This document shows positions 11,201 to 22,520 of a stretch of 64,000 nucleotides of DNA, piece after piece. The stretch's first letter is position 1. Every line of letters starts with the position of its first letter. The stretch spans positions 1 to 64,000 of the forward strand of contig NZ_JABSNM010000020.1 of NCBI RefSeq assembly GCF_013294065.1, written 5' to 3'. Origin of the DNA: Sphaerotilus uruguayifluvii (GTDB lineage Bacteria; Pseudomonadota; Gammaproteobacteria; Burkholderiales; Burkholderiaceae_C). Below the pieces are notes generated by a model, which was not told the origin of the DNA, did no database searches, and saw only the letters and a list, made by a program, of their open reading frames with translations. The translations under genes and the position numbers were made by a program.

Positions 11201-14200
11201 ATGGCTGGTCCTCGGTCGCCGCCTGATCGGCGATCGGGGACGCCACCGTCGGCGCATCGTTGACGTTGGCGATCGTCAGCACGAACGAATCGCTGACCGC
11301 AGCGTTGCTGACATCGGTCGCCGTCACCGTGATCGTCAGCGCGCCCACATCAGCGTTGGCCGGCGTGCCGCTGAAAGTGCGCGTCGCCGCGTCGAAGCTC
11401 AGCCACGTCGGCAGCGCGCTCGTCGTGTAGGTCAACGAATCGCCCGCATCGACATCCGCAAAGATGCCGGCCGGCAACTGGAAGCTGAATGGCTGGTCCT
11501 CGGTCGCCGACTGATCGGCGATCGGAGACGCCACCGTCGGCGCATCGTTGACGTTCGCCACCGTCAGCACGAACGTGTCGCTGACCGCAGCGTTGCTGAC
11601 ATCGGTCGCCGTCACCGTGATCGTCAGCGCGCCCACATCAGCATTGGCCGGCGTGCCACTGAAGGTGCGTGTCGCCGCGTCGAAGCTCAGCCACGTCGGC
11701 AGCGCGCTCGTCGTGTAGGTCAGCGTGTCGCCTGCGTCGACATCCGCAAAGGTGCCCGCCGGCAGCTGGAAGCTGAATGGCTGGTCCTCGGTCGCCGCCT
11801 GATCGGCGATCGGGGACGCCACCGTCGGCGCATCGTTGACGTTGGCGATCATCAGAACGAAGGCATCGCTGACCGCAGCGTTGCTGCCGTCCCTGGCCGT
11901 CACCGTGATCGTCAGCGTGCCGACATCGGCGTTGGCGGGCGTGCCGCTGAAGGTGCGTGTCACCGCATCGAAGCTCAGCCAGCTCGGCAGCGCGCTCGTC
12001 GTGTAGGTCAGCGTGTCGCCTGCATCGACATCCGCAAAGGTGCCCGCCGGCAACTGGAAGCTGAACGGCTGGTCCTCGGTCGCCGCCTGATCGGCGATCG
12101 GGGACGCCACCGTCGGCGCGTCGTTGACGTTGGCGATCGTCAGAACGAAGGCATCGCTGACCGCAGCGTTGCTGCCGTCCCTGGCCGTCACCGTGATCGT
12201 CAGCGTGCCGACATCGGCGTTGGCGGGCGTGCCGCTGAAGGTGCGTGTCGCCGCGTCGAAGCTCAGCCAGCTCGGCAGCGCGCTCGTCGTGTAGGTCAGC
12301 GTGTCGCCTGCGTCGACATCCGCAAAGGTGCCCGCCGGCAGCTGGAAGCTGAATGGCTGGTCCTCGGTCGCCGCCTGATCGGCGATCGGGGACGCCACCG
12401 TCGGCGCGTCGTTGACGTTGGTCACCGTCAGAACGAAGGCATCGCTGACCGCAGCGTTGCTGACATCGGTCGCCGTCACCGTGATCGTCAGCGCGCCCAC
12501 ATCAGCGTTGGCGGGCGTGCCACTGAAGGTGCGTGTCGCCGCATCGAAGCTCAGCCAGCTCGGCAGCGCGCTCGTCGTGTAGGTCAGCGTGTCGCCGGCA
12601 TCGACATCCGCAAAGGTGCCCGCCGGCAGCTGGAAGATGAACGGCTGGTCCTCGGTCGCCGCCTGATCGGCGATCGGCGTGGCGACCGTCGGCGCATCGT
12701 TGACGTTGGTCACCGTCAGCACGAACGTGTCGCTGACCGCAGCGTTGCTGACATCGGTCGCCGTCACCGTGATCGTCAGCGCGCCCACATCAGCGTTGGC
12801 GGGCGTGCCGCTGAAGGTGCGTGTCGCCGCGTTGAACGTCAGCCACGTCGGCAGCGCGCTCGTCGTGTAGGTCAGCGTGTCACCCGCATCGACATCCGCA
12901 AAGGTGCCGGCCGGCAGCTGGAAGCTGAACGGCTGGTCCTCGGTCGCCGACTGATCGGCGATCGGGGACGCTACCGTCGGCGCATCGTTGACGTTCGCCA
13001 CCGTCAGCACGAACGAGCTGCTGGCCGCTTCGGCGCTGCCATCGGCCGCCGTCACCGTGATCGTCAGCGCGCCCACATCAGCGTTGGCCGGTGTGCCGCT
13101 GAAGGTGCGTGTCACCGCATCGAAGCTCAGCCAGCTCGGCAGCGCGCTCGTCGTGTAGGTCAGCGTGTCGCCTGCGTCGACATCCGCAAAGGTGCCCGCC
13201 GGCAGCTGGAAGCTGAATGGCTGGTCCTCGGTCGCCGACTGATCGGCGATCGGCGTGGCGACCGTCGGCGCGTCGTTGACGTTCGCCACCGTCAGCACGA
13301 ACGTGTCGCTGACCGCAGCGTTGCTGACATCGGTCGCCGTCACCGTGATCGTCAGCGCGCCCACATCAGCGTTGGCGGGCGTGCCGCTGAAGGTGCGTGT
13401 CGCCGCGTTGAACGTCAGCCACGTCGGCAGCGCGCTCGTCGTGTAGGTCAGCGTGTCACCCGCATCGACATCCGCAAAGGTGCCCGCCGGCAACTGGAAG
13501 CTGAACGGCTGGTCCTCGGTCGCCGCCTGATCGGCGATCGGGGACGCCACCGTCGGCGCATCGTTGACGTTGGCGATCGTCAGCACGAACGAATCGCTGA
13601 CCGCAGCGTTGCTGACATCGGTCGCCGTCACCGTGATCGTCAGCGTGCCGACGTCAGCGTTGGCCGGCATGCCGCTGAAGGTGCGCGTCGCCGCATCGAA
13701 GCTCAGCCAGCTCGGCAGCGCGCTCGTCGTGTAGGTCAGCGTGTCGCCTGCATCGACATCCGCAAAGGTGCCGGCCGGCAGCTGGAAGCTGAACGGCTGG
13801 TCCTCGGTCGCCGCCTGATCGGCGATCGGAGACGCCACCGTCGGCGCATCGTTGACGTTGGTCACCGTCAGCACGAACGTGTCGCTGACCGCAGCGTTGC
13901 TGCCGTCCCTGGCCGTCACCGTGATCGTCAGCGTGCCGACATCGGCGTTGGCGGGCGTGCCACTGAAAGTGCGTGTCGTCGCGTTGAACGTCAGCCAGCT
14001 CGGCAGCGCGCTCGTCGTGTAGGTCAGCGTGTCGCCTGCGTCGACATCCGCAAAGGTGCCCGCCGGCAGCTGGAAGATGAACGGCTGATCCTCGGTCGCT
14101 GCCTGATCGGCGATCGGAGACGCCACCGTCGGCGCGTCGTTGACGTTGGTCACCGTCAGCACGAACGTGTCGCTGACCGCAGCGTTGCTGACATCGGTCG

Positions 14201-17200
14201 CCGTCACCGTGATCGTCAGCGCGCCCACATCAGCGTTGGCCGGCGTGCCACTGAAGGTGCGTGTCGCCGCATCGAAGCTCAGCCAGCTCGGCAGCGTGCT
14301 CGTCGTGTAGGTCAGCGTGTCGCCTGCGTCGACATCCGCAAAGGTGCCGGCCGGCAGCTGGAAGCTGAACGGCTGGTCCTCGGTCGCCGACTGATCGGCG
14401 ATCGGAGACACCACCGTCGGCGCGTCGTTGACCGCGACGAGCTGCAGGGTACGGGTGGCGACGGTGCTGCCCAGGCCGGTGGGGTCGGTCACCGAGAAGC
14501 CGATCGTGCGGGTCGCGCCGCTCGGGCTGTCGCTGCCGTTGGCGTAGGTGACCGAGCGCAGCAGCGTGCGGTAGTCGGCCAGCGAGGCGGTGCCGCTGAA
14601 GCTGAGCGTGCCGGTGGCGGCGTTCCAGCTGCCGCCGATGCCGGCCACCGCGGTCCAGCCGAGCACGTCCTGCGCGGGCACCAGGCCGGCGCTGATGACG
14701 ACGCTGGCGCCGCTCAGCTGGGTGCTGTCGGCGTCCGAGACCGTCAGCGCCGGGTCGACGGCCACCGGCGTGGCGTTCTCGGTGTAGGTGACGCTGCCGG
14801 CGCTCGTGCCGACGACCGGCGCCTGCGGGGCGACCCAGGTCACCGTCAGGTACGGGCGCAGCGTGACGTCGGTCGACTCGGAGGACGCGAAGGCCCAGCC
14901 ATCGGCCGAGGTCGAGACGATCGCCCAGCCGAAGTTGCTCGCCCCGTTCGCCCAGGACTGCACCGCGTCGGCCAGCCCCGTGACGTCGATCCAGCCGGCG
15001 ACGCCGGCATCGACGGCGATGCCGGTGGCCTCGGCATCGCTGCCGTCGGCCTGGACGCCGCCGACCAGCGAGGCATGGGTCGAGCTCTCGCTCCAGTCGA
15101 CCAGCATCCGGTGCAGCACGAGCGCATCGAGCGCGTCGCGGTGGGTGACGTACAGCGACAGCGTCGCCGAGGTGATGGTCGAGCCCGGCAGGATCTGCCC
15201 GGCGCCGCTGCCGATGATCTGGTCGAAGCGGATCAGCGCGGTCTGCCGCGGCGCGCCGTCGTCGGACAGCACGCTGGTGGCGCTGCCGTTGGCGGTGTTC
15301 GGCGCCGAGTCGTCGACATAGGTGTCCTGCGTGCCGGCATAGCCGGCGCTGCCGTTGCGGAAGCGCAGCGCGCCGACCTCGACGACGACGCTGCCGGAGG
15401 CGGTCAGCACGCCGCCGGAGCCGCTGCCGCCCAGATCGCTGACATCGGCGCTGATCGTCGCGCTGCCCTGGAAGGCGGGCGACGGCGCGAAGCTCAGCCC
15501 CTCGAGCGCGGCATTGATCGCGGCCGCGGTGCCGCTGAAGCTCATCGCCGCGTCGGCGCTGCCGTCGCCCGCGGAAAAGCTCAGGCCGGTGGTGCGCGAC
15601 AGCGTCAGCAGGCCGTGACCGTCGCTGGACAGCGTCATCTGCAGCAGCGCGGCATCGGCGTCGGCCACCTGCAGCGTCCGTCCGGAGGCCGCATCGAAGA
15701 CCAGCGCCGTGCCGACCGGCGTCGACTGCCGCCCCGGCAGGGTCAGCACCGGCGCGTCGTTGACCGCGCTCACCGCCACGACGCTCGAGGCGCTGGCGGC
15801 GGCGCTGCCGTCCGACAGCAGCCAGTCGAGCGTGACCGTCGCAGGCGGCGCGTCGGAGCTGGATGCCCAGGTGATCTGGCGCAGCACGTCGCGCACGCTG
15901 TCGGCGCCGACGCCGCCGGCGAAGGCCAGGCTCAGCTGGCCGCCGGAGTTCGCGACGACGCTGCCCACCGTGATGCCGCCGAGCTGCAGCGCGCCGCCCG
16001 CGTTCAGCGCGCCCAGCGTGCCGCTGGCGCCGAAGACGTCGCTGGCGTCGGCGCCCCCCTGGCGGGCCAGCACCAGCGTCGCGCCGCTCCAGTCGGCCTG
16101 CGCATCGAGCTCGGCATCGACCGGCAGCGCCTCGGGCGCCAGCACGACCGGCGCCGCGCCTTCGGTCCAGGCGGCCGAGCCGGCCACCGTGCTGACGCGC
16201 ACGTCGTCGACCAGCAGGCCGATGGTGTCGCCCGGCGCCGTGAAGCCGGTGATCGAGCCCAGCGAGCTGATGCGGATCGTCGTCGAGGCGCCCGTGGCGA
16301 CGAAGCCGACCGCGTGCCGGCTCCAGTCGGCGCCCGTGGCGAAGCGCAGCAGCTCGACGCCGTCGACCGACAGGGCGCCGATGTCGTCGGTGTCGTACTG
16401 GTTGCGGGTGGCGGCCGCCAGGCTGAAGACATAGTGCTGGCCGGCGGTGGTCGCGATCGTCTGCTCGATCCAGCTCGGCGTGCTGCCGGTCGCCCCGAAG
16501 CCTTCAATCTCGACGAACCGGCTGCCCTCGGGCGGTGCGACAACCTGGAACTCGGCCAGCTTGTCCAGCCCGAGTGTCTCGATGCTCGCACCGGAATTGC
16601 TGCTCCAGCTCGCGCCACCGTTCTCGAAGGAGCCATCCTGCACCCGGTTGCCCGCGCCCAGCGCCAGCAGCGGCGCGTCGTCGACCGCGGTGATCTGCAG
16701 CACGAGCGTGTCGGGCGTCGCGTCGAGCGCGCCGCCGCTGTCGCGGACCTGGAAGGTGAAGGCGGTGGACAGGCTGCCGACGAGTCCGGTCGGCAGCCAG
16801 GTCAGCCGGCCGAGGTCGGCGGCGGCGATCGCCTGGCCGGCGGCGACCTTCTGCCCGTCGAGCATCAGCACGCCGCTGCCGGGCAGCGTGGTGATCGTGA
16901 CCGACTGCAGCGCGTCGCCCTCCGGGTCGCTGTAGCCGAAGTCGGCCGCGGAGAATGTGCGCGGCGTCGTGTCGGTCACGGCGATCGTGGCCGGGCTGCC
17001 GCTCGGCGCGTCGTTGACTGCGGTGATCGCCACCGTGACGCTGCCGGCGCCGGCCAGCGCGCCGCCGCTGCCCTGCGCGCCGGTGTTGCCGTCGGCCAGC
17101 GTCCAGGCGATCGTCACGCTGGCGGGCGGCGCGTCCGAGCTGTTCCAGTAGACGATGTGGCGCGCGAGCCGGTCGACGCGGTCCTGCGTGGCCTGCGCGC

Positions 17201-20200
17201 CGAAGCTGACCTGCATCTGGCCGCCGGTGAAGGTGTAGGTGCCGACCTGCACGCCGTCGACGAGGACCGCCGGGCCGCTGACGGTCACCACCAGCCCGTC
17301 GAAGGCGAGCTGGTCCTGGGCCTGCGCGCCGCCCTGGCGCGCCAGCGTCAGCGTCGCGCCGGCGTAGCTGCCGGCCTGCGCCAGATCGGCATCGTTCAGG
17401 CGCACGTCGGCGTCGAGCACGACCGCGGCGCTGTCCTCGGTCCAGGCCACCGTTCCGCCCAGCGTCGCCGCCGCGCTGCCGACGCCTGGATCGAGCGAGC
17501 CGTCGGTCAGCAGCCCCAGCAGCAGCGGATCGCGCTGCGTGCCATCGGACGACCAGCCCGCGGCCACCAGCCGGCCGTCCGGGCGCAGCGCCAGCGCACC
17601 CGCGCCGGAGCTCGCGCCGATCGCCTGCTGGACGATGCCGCCCTGGCCGAACGCGGTGTCGAGCGAGCCGTCGGCCAGATGGCGCACCAGCGCGATCCGG
17701 CCCGAGCCGTCGTAGCCGGCCAGCACGATGCGGCCGCTGGCGTCGCGCACCATCGCCTGCACGATGTCCGCGCCGCCCAGGTCGGTCGTCACCCGGCCGT
17801 CGCCGGAAAAGCCGGTGTCGAGGCTGCCGCTGGCCAGGTAGCGCAGCAGCGTGAAGTCGATGTCGCCGCCTGCCTGGGTCGAATAGCCGCCGGCGAGAAT
17901 GCGGCCGTCGTCCTGCACCACCAGCGCGCGGATCATGTCGAAGCCGCCGGCCACGTCGGTACGCACGATGCCGCCGCTGCCGAAGCCGGCATCCAGCGTG
18001 CCGTCGTCGTTCCAGCGCACCAGGGCATGATCGTTGCCGGCCGAGCCGCCGAGCAGGATGCGGCCGTCGGACTGGATCGCCAGCGCGCCGACCAGGTCGG
18101 CGCCGCTGCCGGCATCGACCCAGGCGTAGCCGTTGCCGCCGCCGAACGACGTGTCGAGCACGCCGTCGGCCGTCACCCGTGCGACCGCCGTGGTACCGCT
18201 GAGGGTGCCAGCGATGACGATGCGCCCCTGCGCGTCGATGGCCACCGCGCTGGCCTCGCAGACATAGCCAGCGTAGCCCCAAAGCGCGGTGCCGTCGCCG
18301 GAGAAGCTGCTGTCGAGGCTGCCGTCGGCCAGATAGCGCTGCACCAGCGCGTACTGCACGCCGCCGACCGTGGCCTGGCCGGCCAGGACGATCGCGCCGT
18401 CGGCCTGCACCGCCATCGCCCAGACCTGGGCGGTGGTGCCGCCGAAGCTCGCGGCCGCGACCGTGACCCGGCCGCCGCTGCCGAAGGTGGTGTCGAGCGT
18501 GCCGTCGGCCCGGTAGCGCATCAGCAGCACGTCCTGGGCGCCACCGGCGCCGGGCTGGTAGCCCGCCACGAGAATGCGGCCGTCGTCCTGGATCTGCATC
18601 GTGCGGATCCAGTCGTCGCCGCCGCTGACCGGGGTGATGACCTGGCCGCTGGCGGCGACGAAGCCCGGCGCGGTGTTGGTGCGTGCGGCGACCGTGACCG
18701 GCACGGCCGCCTCCGAGGTGCTGCCGCTCGACACCCGGGTCGCCGTCGCGGTGACCGTCGCGCCGACGACCAGGCTGGCCTCGAGCAGCGCGTCGATGCT
18801 GGCACGGCCGCCGGCATCCGACGTGACCGTGGTCTGGCCGAGGTAGACGCGCGCATCGCCCTGCCCGCTCGGATCGGCGAAGAACTCGATCCGGTACAGC
18901 GCCGAGGCCGCGCTGTCGAGCTGGCCGAGCACCCGCAGCGTGCCGGCGCCCAGCGTCGCGCTGCTCAGCAGCGGATGGTTCTGCAGGTCGTTGACGCCGC
19001 TGTCGGCGTCGAGCGAGTCGTTGCCGTCGAGCCCGTCGGCGCCGAGGTTGATGTCCTGGCCGGCATTCGAGTACAGCGTGTTGCGGCTGATCAGGTTGCC
19101 GCTGCCGGCGGTGGACAGCAGGTCGATGCCGTCGGTGTAGACGCCGCCCTGCCCGCTGAAGGCGACCGTGTTCTCGACGATCGACGACTGCGCCGCGCCG
19201 TGCTCGAGCAGGATGCCGTTCTGGAGCGCGCCGAAGTTGGCGCTGCCGGCCGGGTCGGTGCCGACGCGGTTGCCGCGGATCGTCGTGCCAGTCGAGCCGC
19301 CGTCGATCTCGATGCCGACCAGGCCGGGCGAGACGACCCAGTTGCCCTCGCCCGGCGCGGCGCCGCCGATGCGGCTGCTGTCGGCGCCGTTGCGGATGAA
19401 GATGCCGTCGCCGCCGTTGCCCGGCGCCGCGGTGCCGGCGGCGTTGCTGCCGATCCAGTTGCCCAGCACCGCATTGCCGTCGCTGGCCTCGTCGGTGATG
19501 CGCACGCCGTCGCGGCCGTTGCCGCTGATGACGTTGCGCGCACCGCTGGCCGCGCCGCCGACGGTGTTGCCGCTGGCGCCGTTCTCGAGCCGGATGCCGT
19601 CGAAGGTGTTGCCGATCGCGCTGCTGCCGGCGGCCGACAGACCGACCCAGTTGCCCAGGATCTGGTTGCCGCTGGCCGACCCGCCCGACAGCACGATGCC
19701 GTCGCCGTTGCCCGAGACGATGTTGCGCGCGCTGCTGCCCGTGCCGCCGAGGGTGTTGCCGGAGGACTCGACGCGCAGGCCGGCGCGGGCGTTGCCGAGC
19801 GCTGCGGTGCCGGCCGCGTTCAGGCCCAGGGTGTTGCCGGCGACCAGCGTGCCCGAGGCCCCGGAGCCGAGCATGATGCCGTCGTAGTTGACGGTGGCCG
19901 CGATCACGTTGCCCTGGCCGCTGCCGGTGCCGCCGAGGGTGTTGCCGGCCGACTCGACCAGGATGCCGAAGTTCAGGTTGCCCACCGCCGCCGTGCCGGC
20001 GCTGTCCAGGCCGATCCAGTTGCCCTGGACCCGGTTGCTGCTGCTGCCGCCCCCGATGTAGATGCCCGGCCCGGTGTTGCCGGAAATGATGTTGCGGTCG
20101 GCGGCGCTGCTGCCGCCGATCCGGTTGCCGCTGGTGTTCCAGAGGTTGACGCCCTGCTGGTTGCCGGCGGCGCCGCTGCCCAGGCTGTCCAGGCCGATCC

Positions 20201-21560
20201 AGTTGCCGGCGATCACATGGTTGCCGCTGCCGGAAATGTCGATGCCGTCCTGCGAGAAGTTCTGGATGCGCAGACCGCGCACGGTGCTGCCGTCCGAGCC
20301 GCTGTAGAGCTGCAGCCCGTCCGCGCCGCCCCCCAGGAAGCGGCCGTCGAGCGTCACGGTCGGCGCGCCGCCCGACGAGGCGTCGATCGACACGGTGCCG
20401 GTGATCATCGGCAGCATCGAGCTCAGCTCGATCGTCATCGGCACGCCGAAGTTGGCGAAGGTGATGGTGTCGGCGCCTGCACTGGAGTTGGCCGAATTGA
20501 TCGCCGCACGCAGCGTGAAGAACGAGAACGGGTTGTCGGTGAAGTCGGTGACGGTGTAGCTCGCCAGCCGCCCTTCCCAGCGCGCCAGGGCCTCGGCCGC
20601 CGGCGCGGACAGCGTCGTCTCGACGGTGCCGCATGCGGCCTCCAGGTCCCAGTCGGCGCCGGCGGCGCTGCCGCCGGTGGCGTCGGTGCTGGCCGCCACG
20701 TCGGTGCCGGTCAGCGACTGCAGCGCCTCGAGCAGCGCCTCGCCCTGCGCGCCCGCGCCGGTGTCGCAGCCGTAGAGCAGCAGGTCGCCGCCCTCGGCGA
20801 AGGCACGGCCCCAGGCGCGCAGCGCGTCCTCATGCCGCGCCAGCGTGCCCGCGTCGATCGCGTCGCCGCCGAAGGAGAACTGCCCGGCCGTGCCGTGGCC
20901 GACCAGATGCAGCGCCGACAGCCCCTCGCGCGCGGCCAGCAGCTCGCCGACCTGGGTCAGGCCGTCGCGCGACGGATCGGTCACGACGACCTCGAGCGTG
21001 CGGGTCGCGTCCTCGTCGAGCCACCACCGCGCCGCCAGCGCCCCGGCGCCCTCGATGCGCCCGTCGATGACGACCAGCTCCCGCCGTGCGTTCAGCGTCC
21101 AGTCCTCGGCCGGCCCCGCCTCGACCTGTGCCTCGACAGGGGCCGCGGCCACCGGCGCGGCGACCGGCTCCGGCGGCGTGGCCTCGAGTGCGCTGCGGCC
21201 CAGCCAGGCCCGGCCGTCGGCGTCGGTCCAGGCGGCGACCAGCGCGGCCTGCCCGCCGTCGGCGGCGGCGGTGCGCAGCGCGGCACCGTCCTCGTCGGGC
21301 TCGACCCAGCGCAGCTGCAGCGGCCGCGCCGGATCCAAGGCCTGCGCCTCGGCCAGCAGGCGGTCCCAGTCCTCGGCGCGGCGATCGACCAGCAGCCAGC
21401 GCGCGCCGCTGTCGGCCAGCGGGGCGGCCGCGGTCGACGTCGAGGCGACCTGGCGCACGTCGGCCACCGGCAGCCCGCCCAGCAGCAGCGCCGCGTCGGC
21501 CGAATACAGCAGACGCGGCTCGAGCTCCTCGAGACCGGGACGCGGAGCGCCGGAACGCAT
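8280..21560 (-). CDS. Giant LEPR-LL exoprotein with DUF4347, beta-helix, delta-60 and cadherin-like repeats
   Basis: The 4,426-residue protein is a probable surface adhesin. Residues 13-18 are LEPRLL, the LEPR-x-LL segment found at the start of very large repetitive exoproteins. There is no classical signal peptide. In order I see: a DUF4347-like domain (about 160-330) with H222 (LVGHG) and C265 (LLYGC) arranged like a caspase/CHAT dyad; a right-handed beta-helix region (about 340-830) opening with an LRAAINSAN segment and full of N/G-rich turns; delta-60 repeats (about 970-1365, DGRILVAG...DGTLDTTFG); cadherin-like and carbohydrate-binding-like modules; a DNRLRE-type domain (about 2067-2239); fifteen identical-length 96-residue cadherin-like repeats (2377-3816); two further cadherin-like domains; a low-complexity Pro/Ala linker; and a conserved-looking hydrophobic C-terminal stretch (about 4339-4372) ending in a charged tail. 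No RTX nonapeptides are seen. The start is 26 bases after the adaptor gene. Confidence 0.9.
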   Translation of the reverse strand: MRSGAPRPGLEELEPRLLYSADAALLLGGLPVADVRQVASTSTAAAPLADSGARWLLVDRRAEDWDRLLAEAQALDPARPLQLRWVEPDEDGAALRTAAADGGQAALVAAWTDADGRAWLGRSALEATPPEPVAAPVAAAPVEAQVEAGPAEDWTLNARRELVVIDGRIEGAGALAARWWLDEDATRTLEVVVTDPSRDGLTQVGELLAAREGLSALHLVGHGTAGQFSFGGDAIDAGTLARHEDALRAWGRAFAEGGDLLLYGCDTGAGAQGEALLEALQSLTGTDVAASTDATGGSAAGADWDLEAACGTVETTLSAPAAEALARWEGRLASYTVTDFTDNPFSFFTLRAAINSANSSAGADTITFANFGVPMTIELSSMLPMITGTVSIDASSGGAPTVTLDGRFLGGGADGLQLYSGSDGSTVRGLRIQNFSQDGIDISGSGNHVIAGNWIGLDSLGSGAAGNQQGVNLWNTSGNRIGGSSAADRNIISGNTGPGIYIGGGSSSNRVQGNWIGLDSAGTAAVGNLNFGILVESAGNTLGGTGSGQGNVIAATVNYDGIMLGSGASGTLVAGNTLGLNAAGTAALGNARAGLRVESSGNTLGGTGSSARNIVSGNGDGIVLSGGSASGNQILGNWVGLSAAGSSAIGNTFDGIRLENGASGNTVGGAASGARNVISGNGRDGVRITDEASDGNAVLGNWIGSNAAGTAAPGNGGDGIFIRNGADSSRIGGAAPGEGNWVVSPGLVGIEIDGGSTGTTIRGNRVGTDPAGSANFGALQNGILLEHGAAQSSIVENTVAFSGQGGVYTDGIDLLSTAGSGNLISRNTLYSNAGQDINLGADGLDGNDSLDADSGVNDLQNHPLLSSATLGAGTLRVLGQLDSAASALYRIEFFADPSGQGDARVYLGQTTVTSDAGGRASIDALLEASLVVGATVTATATRVSSGSTSEAAVPVTVAARTNTAPGFVAASGQVITPVSGGDDWIRTMQIQDDGRILVAGYQPGAGGAQDVLLMRYRADGTLDTTFGSGGRVTVAAASFGGTTAQVWAMAVQADGAIVLAGQATVGGVQYALVQRYLADGSLDSSFSGDGTALWGYAGYVCEASAVAIDAQGRIVIAGTLSGTTAVARVTADGVLDTSFGGGNGYAWVDAGSGADLVGALAIQSDGRILLGGSAGNDHALVRWNDDGTLDAGFGSGGIVRTDVAGGFDMIRALVVQDDGRILAGGYSTQAGGDIDFTLLRYLASGSLDTGFSGDGRVTTDLGGADIVQAMVRDASGRIVLAGYDGSGRIALVRHLADGSLDTAFGQGGIVQQAIGASSGAGALALRPDGRLVAAGWSSDGTQRDPLLLGLLTDGSLDPGVGSAAATLGGTVAWTEDSAAVVLDADVRLNDADLAQAGSYAGATLTLARQGGAQAQDQLAFDGLVVTVSGPAVLVDGVQVGTYTFTGGQMQVSFGAQATQDRVDRLARHIVYWNSSDAPPASVTIAWTLADGNTGAQGSGGALAGAGSVTVAITAVNDAPSGSPATIAVTDTTPRTFSAADFGYSDPEGDALQSVTITTLPGSGVLMLDGQKVAAGQAIAAADLGRLTWLPTGLVGSLSTAFTFQVRDSGGALDATPDTLVLQITAVDDAPLLALGAGNRVQDGSFENGGASWSSNSGASIETLGLDKLAEFQVVAPPEGSRFVEIEGFGATGSTPSWIEQTIATTAGQHYVFSLAAATRNQYDTDDIGALSVDGVELLRFATGADWSRHAVGFVATGASTTIRISSLGSITGFTAPGDTIGLLVDDVRVSTVAGSAAWTEGAAPVVLAPEALPVDAELDAQADWSGATLVLARQGGADASDVFGASGTLGALNAGGALQLGGITVGSVVANSGGQLSLAFAGGVGADSVRDVLRQITWASSSDAPPATVTLDWLLSDGSAAASASSVVAVSAVNDAPVLTLPGRQSTPVGTALVFDAASGRTLQVADADAALLQMTLSSDGHGLLTLSRTTGLSFSAGDGSADAAMSFSGTAAAINAALEGLSFAPSPAFQGSATISADVSDLGGSGSGGVLTASGSVVVEVGALRFRNGSAGYAGTQDTYVDDSAPNTANGSATSVLSDDGAPRQTALIRFDQIIGSGAGQILPGSTITSATLSLYVTHRDALDALVLHRMLVDWSESSTHASLVGGVQADGSDAEATGIAVDAGVAGWIDVTGLADAVQSWANGASNFGWAIVSTSADGWAFASSESTDVTLRPYLTVTWVAPQAPVVGTSAGSVTYTENATPVAVDPALTVSDADSTQLSGASVVISAGLVPAQDVLGWTAVAGIGGSWNAATGTLSFSGTASLADYRTLLRSVTYANGSDSPSGATRTIGFSVTDPTGLGSTVATRTLQLVAVNDAPTVVSPIADQSATEDQPFSFQLPAGTFADVDAGDTLTYTTSTLPSWLSFDAATRTFSGTPANADVGALTITVTATDVSNAAVSDTFVLTVTNVNDAPTVASPIADQAATEDQPFIFQLPAGTFADVDAGDTLTYTTSALPSWLTFNATTRTFSGTPANADVGTLTITVTARDGSNAAVSDTFVLTVTNVNDAPTVASPIADQAATEDQPFSFQLPAGTFADVDAGDTLTYTTSALPSWLSFDAATRTFSGMPANADVGTLTITVTATDVSNAAVSDSFVLTIANVNDAPTVASPIADQAATEDQPFSFQLPAGTFADVDAGDTLTYTTSALPTWLTFNAATRTFSGTPANADVGALTITVTATDVSNAAVSDTFVLTVANVNDAPTVATPIADQSATEDQPFSFQLPAGTFADVDAGDTLTYTTSALPSWLSFDAVTRTFSGTPANADVGALTITVTAADGSAEAASSSFVLTVANVNDAPTVASPIADQSATEDQPFSFQLPAGTFADVDAGDTLTYTTSALPTWLTFNAATRTFSGTPANADVGALTITVTATDVSNAAVSDTFVLTVTNVNDAPTVATPIADQAATEDQPFIFQLPAGTFADVDAGDTLTYTTSALPSWLSFDAATRTFSGTPANADVGALTITVTATDVSNAAVSDAFVLTVTNVNDAPTVASPIADQAATEDQPFSFQLPAGTFADVDAGDTLTYTTSALPSWLSFDAATRTFSGTPANADVGTLTITVTARDGSNAAVSDAFVLTIANVNDAPTVASPIADQAATEDQPFSFQLPAGTFADVDAGDTLTYTTSALPSWLSFDAVTRTFSGTPANADVGTLTITVTARDGSNAAVSDAFVLMIANVNDAPTVASPIADQAATEDQPFSFQLPAGTFADVDAGDTLTYTTSALPTWLSFDAATRTFSGTPANADVGALTITVTATDVSNAAVSDTFVLTVANVNDAPTVASPIADQSATEDQPFSFQLPAGIFADVDAGDSLTYTTSALPTWLSFDAATRTFSGTPANADVGALTITVTATDVSNAAVSDSFVLTIANVNDAPTVASPIADQAATEDQPFSFQLPAGTFADVDAGDTLTYTTSALPTWLTFNATTRTFSGTPANADVGTLTITVTARDGSNAAVSDSFVLTVANVNDAPTVATPIADQAATEDQPFSFQLPAGTFADVDAGDTLTYTTSALPTWLTFNATTRTFSGTPANADVGALTITVTARDGSNAAVSDAFVLTIANVNDAPTVATPIADQSATEDQPFSFQLPAGTFADVDAGDSLTYTTSALPTWLTFNAATRTFSGTPANADVGALTITVTATDVSNAAVSDAFVLTVANVNDAPTVATPIADQSATEDQPFSFQLPAGTFADVDAGDTLTYTTSTLPTWLSFDAATRTFSGTPANADVGALTITVTARDGSNAAVSDTFVLTVTNVNDAPTLQAGEALRVEEGGARVLTPADLVAADDDDALRSLVFELAGGPQAGRVERVDAPGVAIDRFDGAALADGRVRYVHDGSETTADAIELRVRDAAGAASAAVRLDIVVTPVDDETPVIVSNGGQAEVVIDQPENAAWQMTMQASDADRPASALQWRIAGGADADRFAIDADSGALRLLGSVDREDPRDADRDNRYEVLVEVSDGARSASQRVLLRITDVDEAPTLGVGVLRVDQGMGARLDGSVLRASDVDTSAASLVYVVESVEHGRFIEAGRPDVTLGRFSQADVDAGRVLFLHDENALAARFSVRLSDGASLSGPFTVEVVVRERAYEPASMPAVDRPATPAGPARPGAQAPGAEPADRAVAGDMVEPPDLALLRLQESDGRAATLRAAVMRHVASSDETAPAGEEDAAQDAMVPAGARAARPGPRGTQDTPSPRGGDETERRAGLVDLMRLPAGDLLVLLDISLDLSGFASGSLLHPGAGPGDAVHGGGAGGRAAEVGGMDSLPELLQWDSGTATRAGSLAMSAGLLYWATRAGGLAASLSFASPVWWRLDPLPVLRSGGPARARGAGRVPAGNEPEWRDTTLSGALAGLAEDLLERRQRDEE
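10113..14432 (-). repeat. Fifteen tandem 288-bp units coding cadherin-like repeats
   Basis: Fifteen head-to-tail units of exactly 288 bp (4,320 bp) each encode 96 residues beginning VNDAPTV and containing [20 protein letters not shown], then a [S/T]WL[S/T]F[D/N] segment and a closing FVLT[V/I][T/A]N. Units differ at only a few positions (ADQ-S/A-ATED, VAS/VAT, SFDAATR or FNATTR, ATDVSN or RDGSN), and these variants are shuffled between units rather than drifting with distance. Unit 5 alone has [10 protein letters not shown]. The sequence resembles dystroglycan-type cadherin-like (CADG) domains. This is coding repeat, not CRISPR or satellite DNA. Confidence 0.95.
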
Positions 21561-21586
21561 CGGACGGACGGGCGGGCTCGCCCGGC

Positions 21587-22516
21587 TCAGCGCAGCACCG
21601 CGGGGCGCATGTCGCGCGCCGGACCGCTGCCCTCGGGAACGACGGACTGGGCGGCCGCCTTCGCGCCGCCCCAGTCCGCCACGCAGCGCACGCCCGCCGG
21701 AATCGCGTGCTCCGGATTGGGCAGCGTCAGCCGCGCGCGGAAGGTGCGGCTGGCCGCGTCGACCACCCGGTCGACGCGCTCGACGGTGGCGCTGCGCGTC
21801 GGCGCGCCGGGATAGTCGGGCTTGAGCGTGAGCGTGTCGCCCGCCTTCAGCCGGCCCATGTCGGCCAGCGGCAGCACCAGCTCGACCCGCAGCGGATCGA
21901 GCCGGGCGATGCGCAGGATCGGCTTGTCGTCGACCCGCTCGCCCGGATTCAGGAAACGCTCGGTGACGATGCCGTCGATGGTGGCGCCGAGCTCGCGCTG
22001 CGCGAACTGGGTGCGCGCGGCCTCGGCGTCGCTGGCGGCGGCGCGCTGCTGCTCGCGCACCGCGTCGACGCGGCGCTGGGCCACCTCGGCCTCGGAGCGC
22101 GCCTGCTCCAGCGCGACCTCGGAGATGAAGTTCTGCCGGCGCAGGTCCTCGGCGCGGACGAGCTTGCTCTGCGCCAGGGCAGCGGCGGCGCGGGCCGCGC
22201 GCAGCTCGGCCTGGACCTGCGAGCGTGCGGTGGCCGCACCCAGGTTGGCACGCTCGACGTCGCGGCGCAGCGTCGCCACCACCATGCCGCGGCGCACCGC
22301 GTCGCCGCGCTCGACCTCGACGCTGGCGATCACGCCGACCACCGGCGAGCCGATGTCGACCACCTGGGACGGCTCGATCAGGCAGGCCAGCGGCGCGGCG
22401 GCGCCCGGCAGGGCCGGCAGCGCGCCGGCCAGCGCCAGCGCCAGCCGCAACGGAACCGGAAATCGCGCCGCGCGGCGCAGGGCGCCCGGCAGCATCGTAG
22501 GCAGCACATCGTTCAT
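21587..22516 (-). CDS. Periplasmic adaptor (membrane fusion protein) of HlyD/RND type
   Basis: The 309-residue protein has an N-terminal export signal (positive start, hydrophobic core [16 protein letters not shown], likely cleavage after GAAA near 40). The first half of a lipoyl/barrel-sandwich domain follows ([23 protein letters not shown]), then a long alpha-helical hairpin (about 90-180) and the second lipoyl half ([20 protein letters not shown]), and a beta-barrel domain. This is the layout of adaptors that link an inner-membrane exporter to an outer-membrane channel. It starts 4 bases after the SecA-like stop and ends 26 bases before the giant gene, so it probably serves export of that protein. 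No TolC-like channel or ABC/RND pump is encoded beside it. Confidence 0.88.
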   Translation of the reverse strand: MNDVLPTMLPGALRRAARFPVPLRLALALAGALPALPGAAAPLACLIEPSQVVDIGSPVVGVIASVEVERGDAVRRGMVVATLRRDVERANLGAATARSQVQAELRAARAAAALAQSKLVRAEDLRRQNFISEVALEQARSEAEVAQRRVDAVREQQRAAASDAEAARTQFAQRELGATIDGIVTERFLNPGERVDDKPILRIARLDPLRVELVLPLADMGRLKAGDTLTLKPDYPGAPTRSATVERVDRVVDAASRTFRARLTLPNPEHAIPAGVRCVADWGGAKAAAQSVVPEGSGPARDMRPAVLR

Positions 22517-22520
22517 CGCA

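Noticed and set aside
10113-14432. CRISPR-like periodic array
   Set aside because: The 288-bp units are in frame, coding, and have no unique spacers or short palindromic repeats.
8295-21815. A 4,506-codon open frame on the plus strand opposite the giant gene
   Set aside because: It mirrors the repeat structure of the real gene and is rich in Arg/Gln/His, as expected from reading high-GC codons backwards. It has no domain signature. The minus-strand frame has clear domains.
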